This document shows positions 63,876 through 64,000 of a stretch of DNA of 64,000 nucleotides, in pieces. The first letter of the stretch is position 1; each line of letters begins with the position of its first letter. The notes under the pieces are model-generated. The model was not told where the DNA came from. It saw only the letters and a program-made list of their open reading frames with translations, and searched no databases. The DNA is taken from positions 1 to 64,000 of the forward strand of contig NZ_JARZHG010000039.1 in the NCBI RefSeq assembly GCF_029946505.1, written 5' to 3'. The position numbers and the translations under genes are program-made. The stretch is from Polyangium sp. y55x31. Its GTDB lineage: Bacteria; Myxococcota_A; Polyangia; Polyangiales; Polyangiaceae.

Positions 63876-64000
63876 ATGCGTATCCTCGTCCTCGGCCCCC
63901 GATTCGCGGACGGCTTTGCCGACAACGTCGCCGAAACGCTCGTCGAGATGGGCCACGAGGTCCTCGGGGCGGAGGAGGTCGATCACGCCGCATACTGGTC
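63876..64000 (+). CDS. Start of a putative glycosyltransferase, truncated by window end
   Basis: Only 41 residues are visible: RILVLGPRFADGFADNVAETL, then MGHEVLGAEE, a first Rossmann strand-loop-helix like GT-B glycosyltransferases (CgeB or GT4 types). Further assignment is impossible from this fragment. It starts 8 bp after the methyltransferase. Confidence 0.5.
   Translation, partial: MRILVLGPRFADGFADNVAETLVEMGHEVLGAEEVDHAAYW

Overview
The window is very GC-rich, densely coding DNA from a myxobacterium, most likely of the Sorangium/Polyangium group. The evidence is a Ser/Thr kinase fused to STAND and WD40 domains, two cell-surface proteins with MYXO-CTERM-type tails (Gly-Cys-x-Cys, hydrophobic segment, Arg cluster), many Cys-rich lipoproteins, very high GC at third codon positions and long chains of ATGA/GTGA-coupled genes. 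This assignment is inference. I saw no rRNA, tRNA or CRISPR array.

Layout. (1) 1-9.6 kb: a truncated kinase-STAND-WD40 protein with nearly identical 126-bp WD40 repeats, a small lipoprotein, a Kelch/MYXO-CTERM surface lipoprotein, a secreted domain protein, an orphan ECF sigma factor, a MITE-like palindrome, a helical hypothetical protein and a heptapeptide-repeat ORF. (2) 9.9-25.05 kb, plus strand: a Wzx/Wzy-type polysaccharide cluster. It encodes GDP-mannose dehydratase, a decayed asparagine-synthase homologue, UDP-xylose synthase-like and other SDR enzymes, four glycosyltransferases, a flippase, a polymerase, methyltransferases, an acyltransferase and a sugar esterase. Most of these genes are translationally coupled. 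No priming transferase or export (Wza/Wzc) gene is present. (3) 25.2-33.4 kb, plus strand: a PAAR-like protein whose stop overlaps the start of a CHAT protease-STAND-WD40 protein, then a second protein with a clan-CD-like His/Cys pair, then a protein with a PPHPAT-repeat N-terminus. (4) 33.4-39.0 kb: an OmpA-type outer-membrane protein, a CXXCH lipoprotein and a large Cys-rich repeat MYXO-CTERM protein.

(5) 39.1-56.7 kb, minus strand: a type VI secretion system. In transcription order it reads AMP-binding-like protein, TssA, TssG, TssB, TssC, Hcp-like, TssK, TssE, VgrG, VgrG-tail protein, TssF, TssL, a small unknown, TssM, TssJ. TssH/ClpV is not in the window. VgrG and its beta-helical tail are separated by a single in-frame TAA. 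(6) 56.7-57.9 kb: a lipoprotein with tandem Cys-rich repeats. (7) 58.0-63.1 kb, plus strand, divergent from the T6SS: a tight six-gene operon of two unknown proteins, a radical-SAM activase-like enzyme, a membrane-anchored GTPase-like protein, a DUF4157 protein with a papain-like C-terminus, and a PPHPAT-repeat protein with a possible ADP-ribosyltransferase-like C-terminus. (8) A methyltransferase and the start of another gene close the window.

The most interesting theme is that three proteins flanking the T6SS share an N-terminal 'PPHPAT' repeat but have unrelated C-terminal domains. They look like a family of exported toxins with a common targeting region. One sits beside CHAT-STAND and caspase-like proteins, and the other two sit in an operon with radical-SAM and GTPase genes. 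Together these suggest an NTP-controlled contact-dependent conflict system that includes the T6SS. This is inference from gene context and motifs read by eye; no searches were run.
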